This document shows, one piece after another, positions 19,398 through 29,238 of a stretch of 64,000 bases of DNA. The notes beneath the pieces were generated by a model. It was not told where the DNA came from and did no database searches. It saw only the letters and a list, made by a program, of their open reading frames with translations. The stretch lies in NCBI GenBank assembly GCA_018136815.1, contig CM030935.1, positions 1,872,388-1,936,387 on the forward strand, in the 5' to 3' direction. A program made the position numbers and the translations under genes. Within the stretch, counting starts at the first letter, position 1; every line of letters begins with the position of its first letter. This DNA is from Isochrysis galbana. Taxonomy: Eukaryota; Haptophyta; Isochrysidales; Isochrysidaceae.

Positions 19398-21469
19398 TCA
19401 CAACTCTTGCTTGAATGGAAGACTCTCTAGTGATTCTTCAAAATCCACGAGCCGTTCGTTCAGAGGTGGGCCCGATCGTGCGCATCGGAAGCCAAGATTC
19501 GAGGTGCCCGTGTCTTCCGAATTTTGAGATCGGGCCTCGACACGGTACCGGAAGCAGTATGATCGGTGGCAAAGAAAAGAGCCTCCTTTCTTCACCCGCT
19601 CGGCTGGACCGCTCGCTCCGGAGGAACTCACCTGATGGTCTGCAGTTGGGCCGGCGGGGTTGCGGAGCGGCGAGTCTCCTTCAGCCCACGCCGGGTGGCG
19701 AATGGACCAAAGGTCCGCAGTCCACTCCCAAACATTGCCGATCACATTGTGCAGGCCATACTCATTCTGCAAGAAGGGGATGGGGGGGGGATTGGTTTGG
19801 TGCACCCATTAGGGCTAGGGCCCGTGGCATGAAAACAAGGAGATGAATTGGGAACCAGTCATGGGCATGCCGCCCGCAAAGAAGCACCTGTGGCAAAAAT
19901 GAGTCCACGGGCGACGTGTATCTATAACCATCGGCTACCGTATTGTGTCCCGNNNNNNNNNNNNNNNNNNNNNNNNNNNNNNNNNNNNNNNNNNNNNNNN
20001 NNNNNNNNNNNNNNNNNNNNNNNNNNNNNNNNNNNNNNNNNNNNNNNNNNNNGAAATTTCCCTTGCCAAATGTTCGCTCTCCACCTATTTAGGCAGATAA
20101 GAGTGTCAGCGGAGCAGTGCGTGCGAGATTTCCCATGCCAATTCTAAGAAGCGCTTGAGACGAGTGAGGGACACGGTGCAAAGAAGCGCAAGAGCACCGC
20201 TTCAGCAGAACGCGGTCCTTTTCTGGGGATACCATAGGGTCCTCACCCATGTTTCCTTCCTTGCAAGGCGTCGCCCCATGGGTACTTCCGACCGGATTTG
20301 GAAGGGGGCGGGATCCCCCGTGCCGCCAGTTCCCATTCAGCTTCCGTCGGAAGCCTTCCGCTGCCCATCCTTCCGTGCAGCGACGAGCCATCCTGTCGAC
20401 CCCAATCCGGTGATTCGGGTGACATCTCTTGAGGGTAGGCCCACGCGCAGTATGCGACAGCATCTCTCCATGAGACATGCACCACTGGATGGGTCGCCAA
20501 ATCCTTCGAAAGGGCATTGGAGTCCGGCCCAAATGGCTGTCGCCACGAGGCCCCGTCAACCGCCACCCACCAAGGTGTGGCCTGAGCCACTCGTGTCGCC
20601 TGCGGTCACATGCGCCGAGGAGGATAGATGTAGGCAAGGTATTTTGGACTAAAGCTTGAGTTAGAGTAGAAACATTTTTGATCCATAGCATGGTGGGCCT
20701 CGGGCGAAAACGAACCTGGTGGTTCGCGGCCTCGCTCAATTGGGCCTCAAAGACAAAACTCCATCCAAATGCTTCCGAATCGGTAATGTGGCCTGTCGCC
20801 GAGGCGAACGCAGCGAATTGCAAGTTGCTCACCTCAGTCTCGGCCATCCAAAACCCATCGACCTGCCGCATAGGCAATGGCCGAGCTGAGCTGGGATGGG
20901 AAAGCGTCACCACACACTCTCGACAGCTCGAGTGGAGATGGGGATCCACTCCTGAGCTCATCACCAGTGCACTGTACATGCTTCCGGAAGGCAGCTCGTA
21001 TGCAGGGGAGCTTTGGGGGTCGGGTGACCTGGACTTTGCGTGGAGGTCCCTCCCCATCGGCGTAGAATGTTGCAGGTGAAAGTGAATGATTGGCATGCCC
21101 CATAATGAACTCGCCGCCTGGAATGTACACCATGCGGGCACGCGGTACATCTTCGACGTACGTTGACTGAGTAGTATCGATGGGCTCGGATGTCACCGTC
21201 ACCGGCGCACTCCCCGATGTCAACCCAACAGAAGAAGCAGGCCGAATGAAGGCGCCATCAAAATCCACAGCGTCACGTTGGAGCACGCCCCCATTGCAAC
21301 CACATCCAACAGATTCATCAATGGCTTGATCTGCAAGTCTCTCAGGCGCAGCCGAACACGGAGCCGCTGCCTGTCCGAGCTGCGTGAGACCACCAACAGC
21401 TGCAATTAATCCAATGTAGAAATGTGCACAGATCTTCACAATGCGATGGGCATAGTGCGTAAATGCCAT
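19398..21469 (-). CDS. SUMF1: Formylglycine-generating enzyme (sulfatase-modifying factor), interrupted by gap
   Basis: Exons read on the minus strand are 21469-21029 (signal peptide, IYIGL-type hydrophobic core near residue 20, then [12 protein letters not shown]), 20862-20716 ([20 protein letters not shown] ... FGWSFVFE), about 20599-20243 ([20 protein letters not shown] ... [18 protein letters not shown] ... [14 protein letters not shown] ... YPWGD) and 19766-19398 ([20 protein letters not shown] to the stop). FGE oxidises a sulfatase active-site Cys to formylglycine in the ER. Its own two catalytic cysteines lie in [15 protein letters not shown] here, both present. The segment expected between YPWGD and NEYGL is in or next to the 100-N gap at 19953-20052. 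Inside the third exon, 28 residues between YCAWA and [10 protein letters not shown] are absent from typical family members. They correspond to an 84-base GT...AG stretch without stops that could be a frame-preserving intron. An alternative start is at 21499. Confidence 0.87.
19953..20052. other. Assembly gap (100 N)
   Basis: A run of exactly 100 undetermined bases, a placeholder length, lying inside the FGE gene. Confidence 0.99.
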
Positions 21470-21499
21470 TTTAGCGATAAGATGGAACCTGCGTTGCAA

Positions 21500-23639
21500 T
21501 CCTACAACACCGGCCTGCTATCTCCTGCAAGGATCTGGGCCGATGCGTCGATCAGCAAGATGCTCGACTGTGCAAGCAGTCAGGTCTGTACTGCGCAATC
21601 GCGCAAGCATAGTTTCGCCCTGGCTAAAAAACAACGGTGCACGGATGGAGTCTGGGACTCGCCAGGCCGTCGAGAAGTGCCGGCATGTAGATCTTGGAGC
21701 TTGAGAACTGGGCGGACAGGCATATCAGGTGGCCGGCCGCCCGAACGATTCACTCCGTGCTGCCGACGCCTTGCGCCCTTCCTTTCGGCCTGCCGCCCCC
21801 AACGCCGCTCTCCTCCATGTGCCTGCCCCCGAGCGTCCAGTCCCGATCCCCCTCGCTCCCCCCCCCCCCCCCCAACTTGGCCCCCTTTCATGGGCGGCGG
21901 CATGCGAGCGTACCCAGGAAGAGATGGAGAAATCTCGTACAAGGCCCTCCGATGCCGCACCCGGCTCAGAGGCGTGCGCTCTCAAGAGCGTGCAAAAGGC
22001 CGACCCCTCAAGCGAAGTCGGACGTGAGCAAAGAGGGCAGGAGGAAGAAGGAATGAACAACGGCTGAGAGAAGAGAGGAGAGCGAGCGAGCGCGAGTGGA
22101 GAGAGGAGAGATGGGGAAGAGAGGGAGAGAGGAAAGAGGAAAGAGGAGAGACCAGAAAGAGGGGAGAGCGGAGAGAGCGGAGAGAGCTGGTGAGAGGGGA
22201 GAAAGAGGATCGAGCGAGCGAGCGGGGCGCGTCCCGAACGATGATGATCACGCATGCGATAAGTGTCCGAGTTTTCTCGTTATTCTTGTTGTGCCGGTTT
22301 AACCTTAGTGCTGTCCGAGTGTAGCCCTCATCGCCAATGGCAATGGAGCCCCTACCCCCGCGATCCTGGGCGTGTGGGCGGTTGGTGTCCGGCGTATGTG
22401 GCTAGGTACGCTAAATAATATCTGAAGATTCAGGGCTACACGCCTACTGCTAGATTGGTATCTACTGCTACTACTACACTACTACTACTACTGCTGCTGC
22501 TGCTGCTACCTTCCAGCTGCTTCAGCTTCGGCTTCAGCTTATTCCAGCTTCTAGCCGGCACCGCCCTTATTTTTATTTATATACTTCCCTTTGCTCCACA
22601 TCGTTCATCGTTCCCTTACCCCCTCATTCCTTTGCCTTTGGTTTCAGGGGCCCGGCCCAGGTACACTACCTTGGGCCCTGGGCCCGGTTCGGAGTGCGGG
22701 GTCCGGGCAGGCCTTATGGTTGGTTTGCGTCTTTGAGGTTCAGTTAGCTTAGTTAGTGAATGTTTCGCTTTAACGTTTCAAACTCTAATGGTAACGGTTA
22801 TCGTGTTATCGATTTTTTTGGCTTTGGTGCAATTAAGTTGCCGATTCTGTGTGCGTATGTGCGTATATGTGCGTACACTAGCTTCTGTTTTGTGTTCTAT
22901 ATTGTATATTGCGTCTCGTCCCAGATCTAGTCCTAGTCTTGGGGTGTTCTCTACCATATATCATAGTAGTATCTATGCATATGCCTACCATATGCATGTG
23001 CCGAAAGGATATACGCGCGCGGAGGAAGAATAAGCACACTGCGGTTTCTGCGCGCGGAGGGGGGAGAACACGGCGGTTTCTGTGCGCGGAGAGGCTTGGT
23101 GCGCGGGTCTCTGGGCGTCCTCCTCGCACTGGGATCGGTCAGCGCGGTGGGGTGCGGCGGAGGGAGAGGAGCGGGAGCGGCGCGCACTCCATGACCCTAC
23201 TACCTTTTTAAGGATAGTTGGATATAGTTGCGGACTGGCGTTGTAGGCGTTGGAGAAGTAGTTGGTGCCGTGTCCGCTCTAGGAGGTAGCCCCGAATCTT
23301 CAGATCTTCCCCTCCCTATTTCTATGCGTACGTCTTAGTCAACAACTACCACAGTAAGCTCGCCACCCTCGCTCCCAACGCATGTGATTTCCCGCATCCA
23401 CGAACCTACAAGCCACAAGCCATGCACATTCCCATCTCCAACTTGGACGGCCGTTCGCGGACGATGGTCGCGCAGCATATGCACATCATTCAAGACATAC
23501 TTTAGACATACTTCTGCGATGAGTTTGGTATGTCGGTCGGTGGAGGTCAGGGTGGCCGCAACTTCCGCATGGCAATGACCGACAAGTCAACTACGCCACC
23601 AAGCGGTGCGCACCTGCCAGGATACACCTTCCATCAGAT
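21500..23639. repeat. Intergenic repeats: Family T copy, microsatellites, hairpin motif
   Basis: No supported gene. 21800-22250 is GA- or CT-rich low complexity. 22295-22445 holds one copy of a repeat (Family T) with TTAGTGCTG, an ATCG-CAA-GGAGCCC stretch and GTATGTGGCTAGG; other copies are at 24835-24955 and, reversed, 27735-27870. It is joined to ATCTGAAGATTCAGGGCTAC, a reversed copy of the TAGCCCCGAATCTTCAGAT motif also seen at 23286. (CTA)n/(CTG)n lies at 22465-22507. A hairpin-motif copy is at 23180-23222. Confidence 0.55.
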
Positions 23640-24674
23640 TCATCCGCAGTCATTCACAGAATGATCAGGAATGTCGTCGATCCGACCTAGGGGGGGGTCG
23701 AGAGTGATCGGAGAGAAAGCGCTGTCATCTAGTGCTGAGTCCTCACACCCGCATGCGACTTCATCTCTTGGATCAAGGATGGCATTTGGCAATCCAATCG
23801 TTGGACTGTGCAAGCTGTGAGCAGCGCGCTTCAAAGACCACCAACTACTGTGCGGCGCAGTCGAGAGTGCCAAGGATTGATGATGATGTAGATCCAATCG
23901 ATGATGGGGCTGGTGCCGATGTGCCTTGGGCAACCGCGGAAGCCAAGCTAGCCGAGGGTGTGTAGCTCCGGGTGAGGGCAGACCTTCCTCTGGAAGGGAG
24001 AGGACAGAGTGGCGATCCGATGCCTCGTGGTGCGCGTCCAGCCCGAAGTTAAGATCCAAGTGGACGTCAAGCTGTTTTTTATTGGCCTGCCTCCGAAAGT
24101 TGCGAACGAGCAACGCGAGCCGAAGTAGTTGAGCTGAATACCTAAGAAGCATGAGCACTGCCTCAGCCTCTTCCTCCTCTTCAAGTTCTGCTGCCGGACC
24201 AGCAACGGCCATGGCGAGTGCCCCTAGGCAAAGCACAGCGACGCCTATGTCAACATGGTTTGCGCACTGAGCGCAGAACACCGAGCGCCCCTGGGTGGTC
24301 CAGTTCAGGCCAATCTCTGTCAAGACGAACAATGTGACTGCTGCATCTGCACTAACGAAGATGGCGCGCTTGGTGGGGGGGTTCAAGACCTCGCCCACCT
24401 TGCTGGTCGTCTCGAGGATGGCCCATATGAGCAGCATCCCATTGAGCACGATCGCCGCCGCGTAAATCCACACCCACTGGCGGGAGAACTGGATGCGGGT
24501 TGCGATGATCCGCGAGCGCTCGTAGCAGAGCGGCATCGAAGCGTCCGACGTGTCTAGGTGAGAGTAAGAGGAGCGAGACGCACTGAGGCCGCGACCGACA
24601 GTCGGCGTGGGTAGCATCGCCCACGCGACGTGGCCGGCCTCGCCGCTCGGCGAAGGCCACACAGACTCGCTCAC
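23640..24674 (-). CDS. Four-helix voltage-sensor-like membrane protein
   Basis: A 344-codon single-exon ORF. After a 65-residue polar N-terminus come four hydrophobic helices: WVWIYAAAIVLNGMLLIWAI (about 67-87), an acidic helix VSADAAVTLFVLTEIGLNW (about 106-125), VDIGVAVLCLGALAMAVAG (about 140-160), and an amphipathic fourth helix with arginines (LLRYSAQLLRLALLVRNFRR, about 175-195). The arrangement of an acidic S2, a short S3 and an Arg-bearing S4 resembles the voltage-sensor domain of ion-transport family proteins, without a pore domain. The C-terminal 150 residues are His/Ser-rich and low in complexity. It could be a voltage-sensor-only protein (proton-channel- or phosphatase-like), but the S4 lacks a clean RxxRxxR series, so function is unproven. 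Confidence 0.55.
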   Translation of the reverse strand: MSESVWPSPSGEAGHVAWAMLPTPTVGRGLSASRSSYSHLDTSDASMPLCYERSRIIATRIQFSRQWVWIYAAAIVLNGMLLIWAILETTSKVGEVLNPPTKRAIFVSADAAVTLFVLTEIGLNWTTQGRSVFCAQCANHVDIGVAVLCLGALAMAVAGPAAELEEEEEAEAVLMLLRYSAQLLRLALLVRNFRRQANKKQLDVHLDLNFGLDAHHEASDRHSVLSLPEEGLPSPGATHPRLAWLPRLPKAHRHQPHHRLDLHHHQSLALSTAPHSSWWSLKRAAHSLHSPTIGLPNAILDPRDEVACGCEDSALDDSAFSPITLDPPLGRIDDIPDHSVNDCG

Positions 24675-25161
24675 GCTGCTCTCAGACGTCCAGCGCCGCG
24701 CGGATCGCCCGCCGCCCCTCCATCCCTCGCGCGCTCTCCACTCTTCTCTCGCTCTTCTTCTAACATCTATTGTACCCTAGCCCTCAGTACCGACACCTTG
24801 CACATGACCCAGGAGTCAGATTTTCTTTGTGGAATTGTAACCCTAGTGCTGAGGGAACACACCTCATCGGCAACGGAGCCCATCCCTCGCGATGGGGTTG
24901 TGCGCGGTTGGCGTATGGCTCGTCCGGTGTATGTGGCTAGGCGTGTAGCCAAGAAGCTGGTCTACAAACTACAAACCCACAATTCTTAACCGTGGTACCC
25001 CCTCTCACCTTATCAAACAAAGCAACAAGTGTTCAAATGCGGCGAAAGAAAAGAAAGGCGAGTGTAAAGGCACTCACGAGTTGTACACGGAAGGGAGTGC
25101 TGCAACGCCAGATGATCTGACGGGAGGACAGGAGGGAACCTGGACTTAGTGGGCCCGTTTC
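24675..25161. repeat. Intergenic; Family T repeat copy
   Basis: 24835-24955 (CCCTAGTGCTGAGGGAAC ... CGGTGTATGTGGCTAGG) matches 22295-22410 and the reverse complement of 27735-27870. The part next to the membrane-protein gene is CT-rich. No gene is seen. Confidence 0.6.
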
Positions 25162-27567
25162 TTACGTACGTACTCGCGATGTGGGTGGTGATATGAGGTA
25201 CGAGACACCGCAACGCTGACAAAAGAGCTCGTGAGGTGCTCTTAATCTAAGGCGTCTGATCGCCGGGTCGTCCTCATCGTTGGTGTTGGTTTGCATCTCT
25301 TGATCGCAGCTTGAGGCCACTACGCTGTTCAAGAGATCGAGAGATACCTCACTCAGCATTGCTTCCGACGAGCGCTTGTGCGTGTTATGTGGACACGTCC
25401 GGGGCACAATACCAACATCCGAGGTTTGGGGTAACGGAGCGCCAGATGCACGCAGCGCCATCGCCTCCGCCGCGGACGGCATCTCGCCGGTCATGTCACC
25501 GGCTTGTAACGTCTCTTTCGCGACGGCGTCTTCCTCAAGCAATGCAAGCAACATTTGGCGGGCAACGGCTTGAATGACGAGCGGACACACTGCGTTGCCG
25601 ATTTGGACATAGTGCTTCCCCTTGCCAGCCACCTGAAATTCTTCCGGAAAGCCCTGCAGACGAAGGCATTCACGTTCTGTGTACAAGCGAGGCCAGACAC
25701 CAAGGGCGCGAGCAGTGCGAGCAATATCAGCTGTGGGTTGGCTCGTACCACCGCCCGGCTGATCAACAATTTGTCGTTTGCTTGGCTTGCTCTCAAAGCC
25801 CCAATCCCCTTCACCAGTCAACCGCTTCAAATGCTGCGCTCGAGAAGGGCTAGCTTCGACGTTTGAGGTTTGCAAGGCCCGCTCAGCATGCTGCCGCGTC
25901 TCATTTTCCCGCTGGATTTCAATCGCTCCATGCGTGGCCGCTTGTGGGGTTCCCGCCCAGGTCGTGGCGATTTCGCACGCCTTCTCCCGAATTGCCACAT
26001 TCGTTGCAGACACATCCTTGGGATGGTGGCTAGCGTCTGTGGCAGTAGCCACGTCCAGATCGACGTCGCCCGACATTGCGCCATTCTCCTGCGGAGATGG
26101 ATGGCCTGAGCTGTCCAAGGGCTGCGCTAGAATGCGCGATAGAGCTTCGCGCTGCTCCGTGGTGAGCTCATCCGGAACTACAAACTCCGAATACAACCCG
26201 CATGAGCTGCGATACGAGCTGCGCAACGTGCGCGCCAGCCCATCCAACCTAGCGAGGCGCCAAGACGGGCCACCACGTCTGTAGGCGTGCGAACGCTGTA
26301 CCTGCGCCCACTGGGTGTCAGTCAGTGCATAGCTTGCGGGGTCAAACTCGCTATTGCTTTGGAGGACCGAACGAAGTGGTGGGGGTCTGTTACTGGGCAT
26401 CAACGGCCAAGAAAATGCGGCAGAAGCACGGGGAAGGTCGTCTCGCAGCCCAATGATGAAGAGTCGCTCCCGGTGTTGCGGTACATACGCCGCAGCATTG
26501 ACAAGCCCCACCCGAACCCAGTAGCCGACATTCGCAAGAGCCGTGGTGATCAAGTGCAGATCATGGCCACCACGAATTGCCATTAGATTCGGGACGTTCT
26601 CTAGAAGGATGGCACGGGGGCGTTTGGCCGACGCTAGGCGCAGGACCTCAAAGAAGAGCTGGTCCTGCGCCAGTCCCTGCTGTTGGCCCGCGATAGAAAA
26701 GGATTGGCAGGGGAAGCCGCCACAGAGTAGGTCATGCTCGGGTATGGCTTGGTCGGGTATTTCGCTGATATCTCCAGCTGGACATTCGCCGCCGAAATTC
26801 CTCGCATACGTGGCGATGGCACACTCGTCGACCTCCGACGCGAAGACACATGTGCCACCGAGAGACTCGAGCGCCAAGCGGAAGCCTCCGATCCCCGCGA
26901 AGAGCTCGCAAAAGGTGAACCTAAAGCCCCCCTCAAAAGGGCTTCCAGCGCTCGTTGCCCCTATCGGAAGTGGTTGCCGTTCAGTCGACCCTACAGGAGT
27001 CGTTCGATCGAGAGCAGCGCGTGCACCGAGGCGTAAGCCCGGGCTCCAGCGTACATGCCCGGCACGAATGAGCTCTTGCAGCTCTACAGGAACCGATCCA
27101 CCGCCAGGTGCCGCTGGATCGGAGTGGCTCTCCAACAACTCCTTGCGCGAGCCATCATCAACTCCAAACAGCCGATTCAGGGCTGCAGCGGTGGCAGGCA
27201 GCACAGCCACTGCCATCTCTCCTCGGTCACCCCACGCTCCGATCTTGACGCTCTTCTTCCTGCCACTCACTCCGTCGAGAGCCCGCACCACGCGCTGCAC
27301 GTGGTACGGCCGACAGAGCAGTCCTCCAACAGGCATGCCAGCAGGGCAGAGACTCTCCTCCATCATCTCAGTGGCCGTGAGAAGGCCGCCGACTGGCGAG
27401 GAGGAGCGAGAGACAGAGGAGGCTGAGGTGAGAGACGGGGAGGAGAGCGAACGCGGCGCGCGCGCGCGCAAGAGGGAGCGGCCGCGACCTCGGGAGGGGA
27501 GAGAGGGCGATCCAGCCGCCGGCGAGCAACACGCTACTCGCGCAGAGAGGGAAAGGGGAGAGGGCAA
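25162..27567 (-). CDS. Cytosine-C5 DNA methyltransferase, prokaryote-like domain layout
   Basis: An 801-codon intronless ORF. The first 215 residues are eukaryote-style low complexity without a recognisable reader domain. The catalytic domain then has motif I (ELFAGIGGFRLALESLG, S-adenosylmethionine binding), motif II end (FASEVDECA), motif IV GGFPCQSFS with the catalytic Cys, motif VI ENVPNL, motif VIII QHRERLFIIG and, near residue 690, motifs IX-X (RECLRLQGFPEEF ... YVQIGNAVCPLV). These enzymes methylate carbon 5 of cytosine. The short stretch after motif VIII (RLARLDGLARTLRSSYRS) is like the target-recognition part of bacterial type II enzymes. About 140 low-complexity residues are then inserted before motif IX. 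There are no BAH, CXXC, UBA or SNF2 domains, so it is not a clear DNMT1, DRM or DNMT5. The C-terminal 100 residues end with a CQRCG pair. The start is uncertain: a later Met (MMEESLCPAG) is possible. Confidence 0.9.
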   Translation of the reverse strand: MPSPLSLSARVACCSPAAGSPSLPSRGRGRSLLRARAPRSLSSPSLTSASSVSRSSSPVGGLLTATEMMEESLCPAGMPVGGLLCRPYHVQRVVRALDGVSGRKKSVKIGAWGDRGEMAVAVLPATAAALNRLFGVDDGSRKELLESHSDPAAPGGGSVPVELQELIRAGHVRWSPGLRLGARAALDRTTPVGSTERQPLPIGATSAGSPFEGGFRFTFCELFAGIGGFRLALESLGGTCVFASEVDECAIATYARNFGGECPAGDISEIPDQAIPEHDLLCGGFPCQSFSIAGQQQGLAQDQLFFEVLRLASAKRPRAILLENVPNLMAIRGGHDLHLITTALANVGYWVRVGLVNAAAYVPQHRERLFIIGLRDDLPRASAAFSWPLMPSNRPPPLRSVLQSNSEFDPASYALTDTQWAQVQRSHAYRRGGPSWRLARLDGLARTLRSSYRSSCGLYSEFVVPDELTTEQREALSRILAQPLDSSGHPSPQENGAMSGDVDLDVATATDASHHPKDVSATNVAIREKACEIATTWAGTPQAATHGAIEIQRENETRQHAERALQTSNVEASPSRAQHLKRLTGEGDWGFESKPSKRQIVDQPGGGTSQPTADIARTARALGVWPRLYTERECLRLQGFPEEFQVAGKGKHYVQIGNAVCPLVIQAVARQMLLALLEEDAVAKETLQAGDMTGEMPSAAEAMALRASGAPLPQTSDVGIVPRTCPHNTHKRSSEAMLSEVSLDLLNSVVASSCDQEMQTNTNDEDDPAIRRLRLRAPHELFCQRCGVSYLISPPTSRVRT

Positions 27568-27979
27568 TAAATAGATAAATAGACGTGATTCACATCGGTC
27601 GAACCGTGGAAGTCGTTAGAACGGTTAGAACTCCTAGTGCCTAGGAGTAGTGTAATAGCACATCTTGTAGATCATCTTGTCAGCTAGCAGCCCTAGCGTT
27701 TGTAATTGTAGTCTTGTAGAGCATCTTGTTGGCTAGCATCCCTAGCCACAAACACCGCACGAGCCATGCACCAACCGCGCACACCCCCATCGCGGGGTAG
27801 GGGCTCTAGGCTCTAGCTCTGTTGCCGATGAAGGCTACGGACTACGGACCACAACACTGAGCACTAAGTTATACTCACACAACAAGAAAAACTCTAACGC
27901 TCCCCCATCGCCAAAGGCGAAACCCTTTTCCCCAATCATTGCTGTTTCCCAGGAGAGGTATAAGCTTACCTTTGATGCT
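27568..27979. repeat. Intergenic; reversed Family T repeat
   Basis: 27735-27870 (GGCTAGCATCCCTAGCCACA ... GTTGCCGATGAAGGCTACGG ... TGAGCACTAAG) is the reverse complement of the Family T repeat at 22295 and 24835. No coding frame. Confidence 0.55.
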
Positions 27980-28330
27980 GAAACGTGCTCAAGCTCAAGT
28001 GTCAAAGACATAGCAGATAGTATAGCAGACATAGGACATAGGCCAGCAACGATTCTTCGCCGGAAATGGAAATGGCGGCATCCAGACCTATGGCATACGT
28101 ATCATACGTATTATTTATTATTTGATTACGTGTTGTTGTGGGGGCCCAAGGGGCGAAACGTGCTCAAGCTCAAGTGTCAAAGACATACGCAGATAGTATA
28201 GCAGACATAGGACATAGGCCAGCAACGATTCTTCGCCGGAAATGGAAATGGCGGCATCCAGACCTATGGCATACGTATCATACGTATTATTTATTATTTG
28301 ATTACGTATTGTTGTGGGGGCCCAAGGGGC
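27980..28330 (+). repeat. Perfect-like tandem duplication, 175-bp unit
   Basis: The unit starts GAAACGTGCTCAAGCTCAAG and ends GGGGGCCCAAGGGGC. Copy one is 27980-28154 and copy two 28155-28330. The second has a single inserted base (TACGCAGATAG for TAGCAGATAG) and one substitution (GTATTG for GTGTTG). Such similarity implies a very recent event or an assembly duplication. Confidence 0.9.
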
Positions 28331-28980
28331 TGGTCTGGGTCCTAATGGGCTCCAGGTATGTGCTAGTTGGGTAGTTGGGTGTGTATTGGGAACTTTCTAC
28401 CGAAAAAATCCTCGAATTTCCTCAATTCTGAGATGGTCATTTTTTCACCCCTAATAATAATAAAACCCTGTTTGACCGCCCTATGCCCTATCACTATCAT
28501 AGCCCTATCTGTTGGGTCCATTGTGGTAACCAACGCCCAACACCAACACCCGCTCCCTTGAGCGGGCTCCGAGGGTCGTAAGAACCTTTTGAAGGGAAAA
28601 GGTGTTCGGTCTCTGGGATTGGTCCAAGCTTGTTGCGTTCGATGAAGAGGTCCGGGGCACGCGCGCTCAATCGCAATCGCGCGCGCGAGACAAGCGGATG
28701 TCTCTCGTCTCTCGCTCTCGCTCTCGGCGGGGGGGTACCATGTTTGAACAACGAACAACCCACAGGAGTGGTCCATGACCATGAATAGACAGCATCGTTA
28801 CGTAGAACAGAGGTAACATCGAGTGGCTAGCGTTCGGGACGGCGATACGGTGACTCCAGACGGGACGACGTCACTATACTGAGAGTAGAACGGAGGTATC
28901 TATGACAAAACACGACTTATGTTTAAACAGGATAAATATTCTACTTCACTTGACTACTTTGTACTTTGTACAGGATAGGA
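28331..28980. repeat. Intergenic, transposon-end motifs
   Basis: 28395-28450 (TTTCTACCG ... CATTTTTTCACCCCTAA) resembles 32755-32825 (TTTCTACATT ... CATTTTTACACCCTTAG). It is followed by ACCCTGTTTGACCGCCCTA (28462-28480), a motif found four times in the window. No gene is seen. Confidence 0.45.
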
Positions 28981-29238
28981 GAGAGAGGACACGGACGACG
29001 AGAGAGAGAGGGGTGCCGTATGAGAGAGGGAACCTTCCTTCTTCCCTTCCTATCTCTCTTCCCTCCTCTCTCATTCTCCCTTTCTCTTCCCCCCTAATAC
29101 TCTCTCTCTCTCCCTCTCCCTCTCTCACTTTCTTCGCGAGCTATCTATCTCCCTCTCTCTCTCTCCCTCCCTCCCTCTCCCTTTCTCTCTCTCCCTCTCT
29201 CTCCCTCTCCCTCGCCCGTCGTCGGCGCCGGCCGGCAC
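28981..29238. promoter_or_regulatory. Polypyrimidine tract before the glycosyltransferase gene
   Basis: About 200 bases of nearly pure CT on the coding strand (29035-29215) precede the first usable ATG at 29239, as before 3096 and 13297. Likely 5' UTR or promoter. Confidence 0.4.

Noticed and set aside
20089-21150. A separate 353-codon minus-strand gene overlapping FGE.
   Set aside because: It reads exon 2 of FGE plus intron and out-of-frame sequence; only the exon part matches the family.
26543-27574. A 343-codon plus-strand ORF inside the methyltransferase gene.
   Set aside because: Antisense shadow; the minus strand carries all ten methyltransferase motifs.
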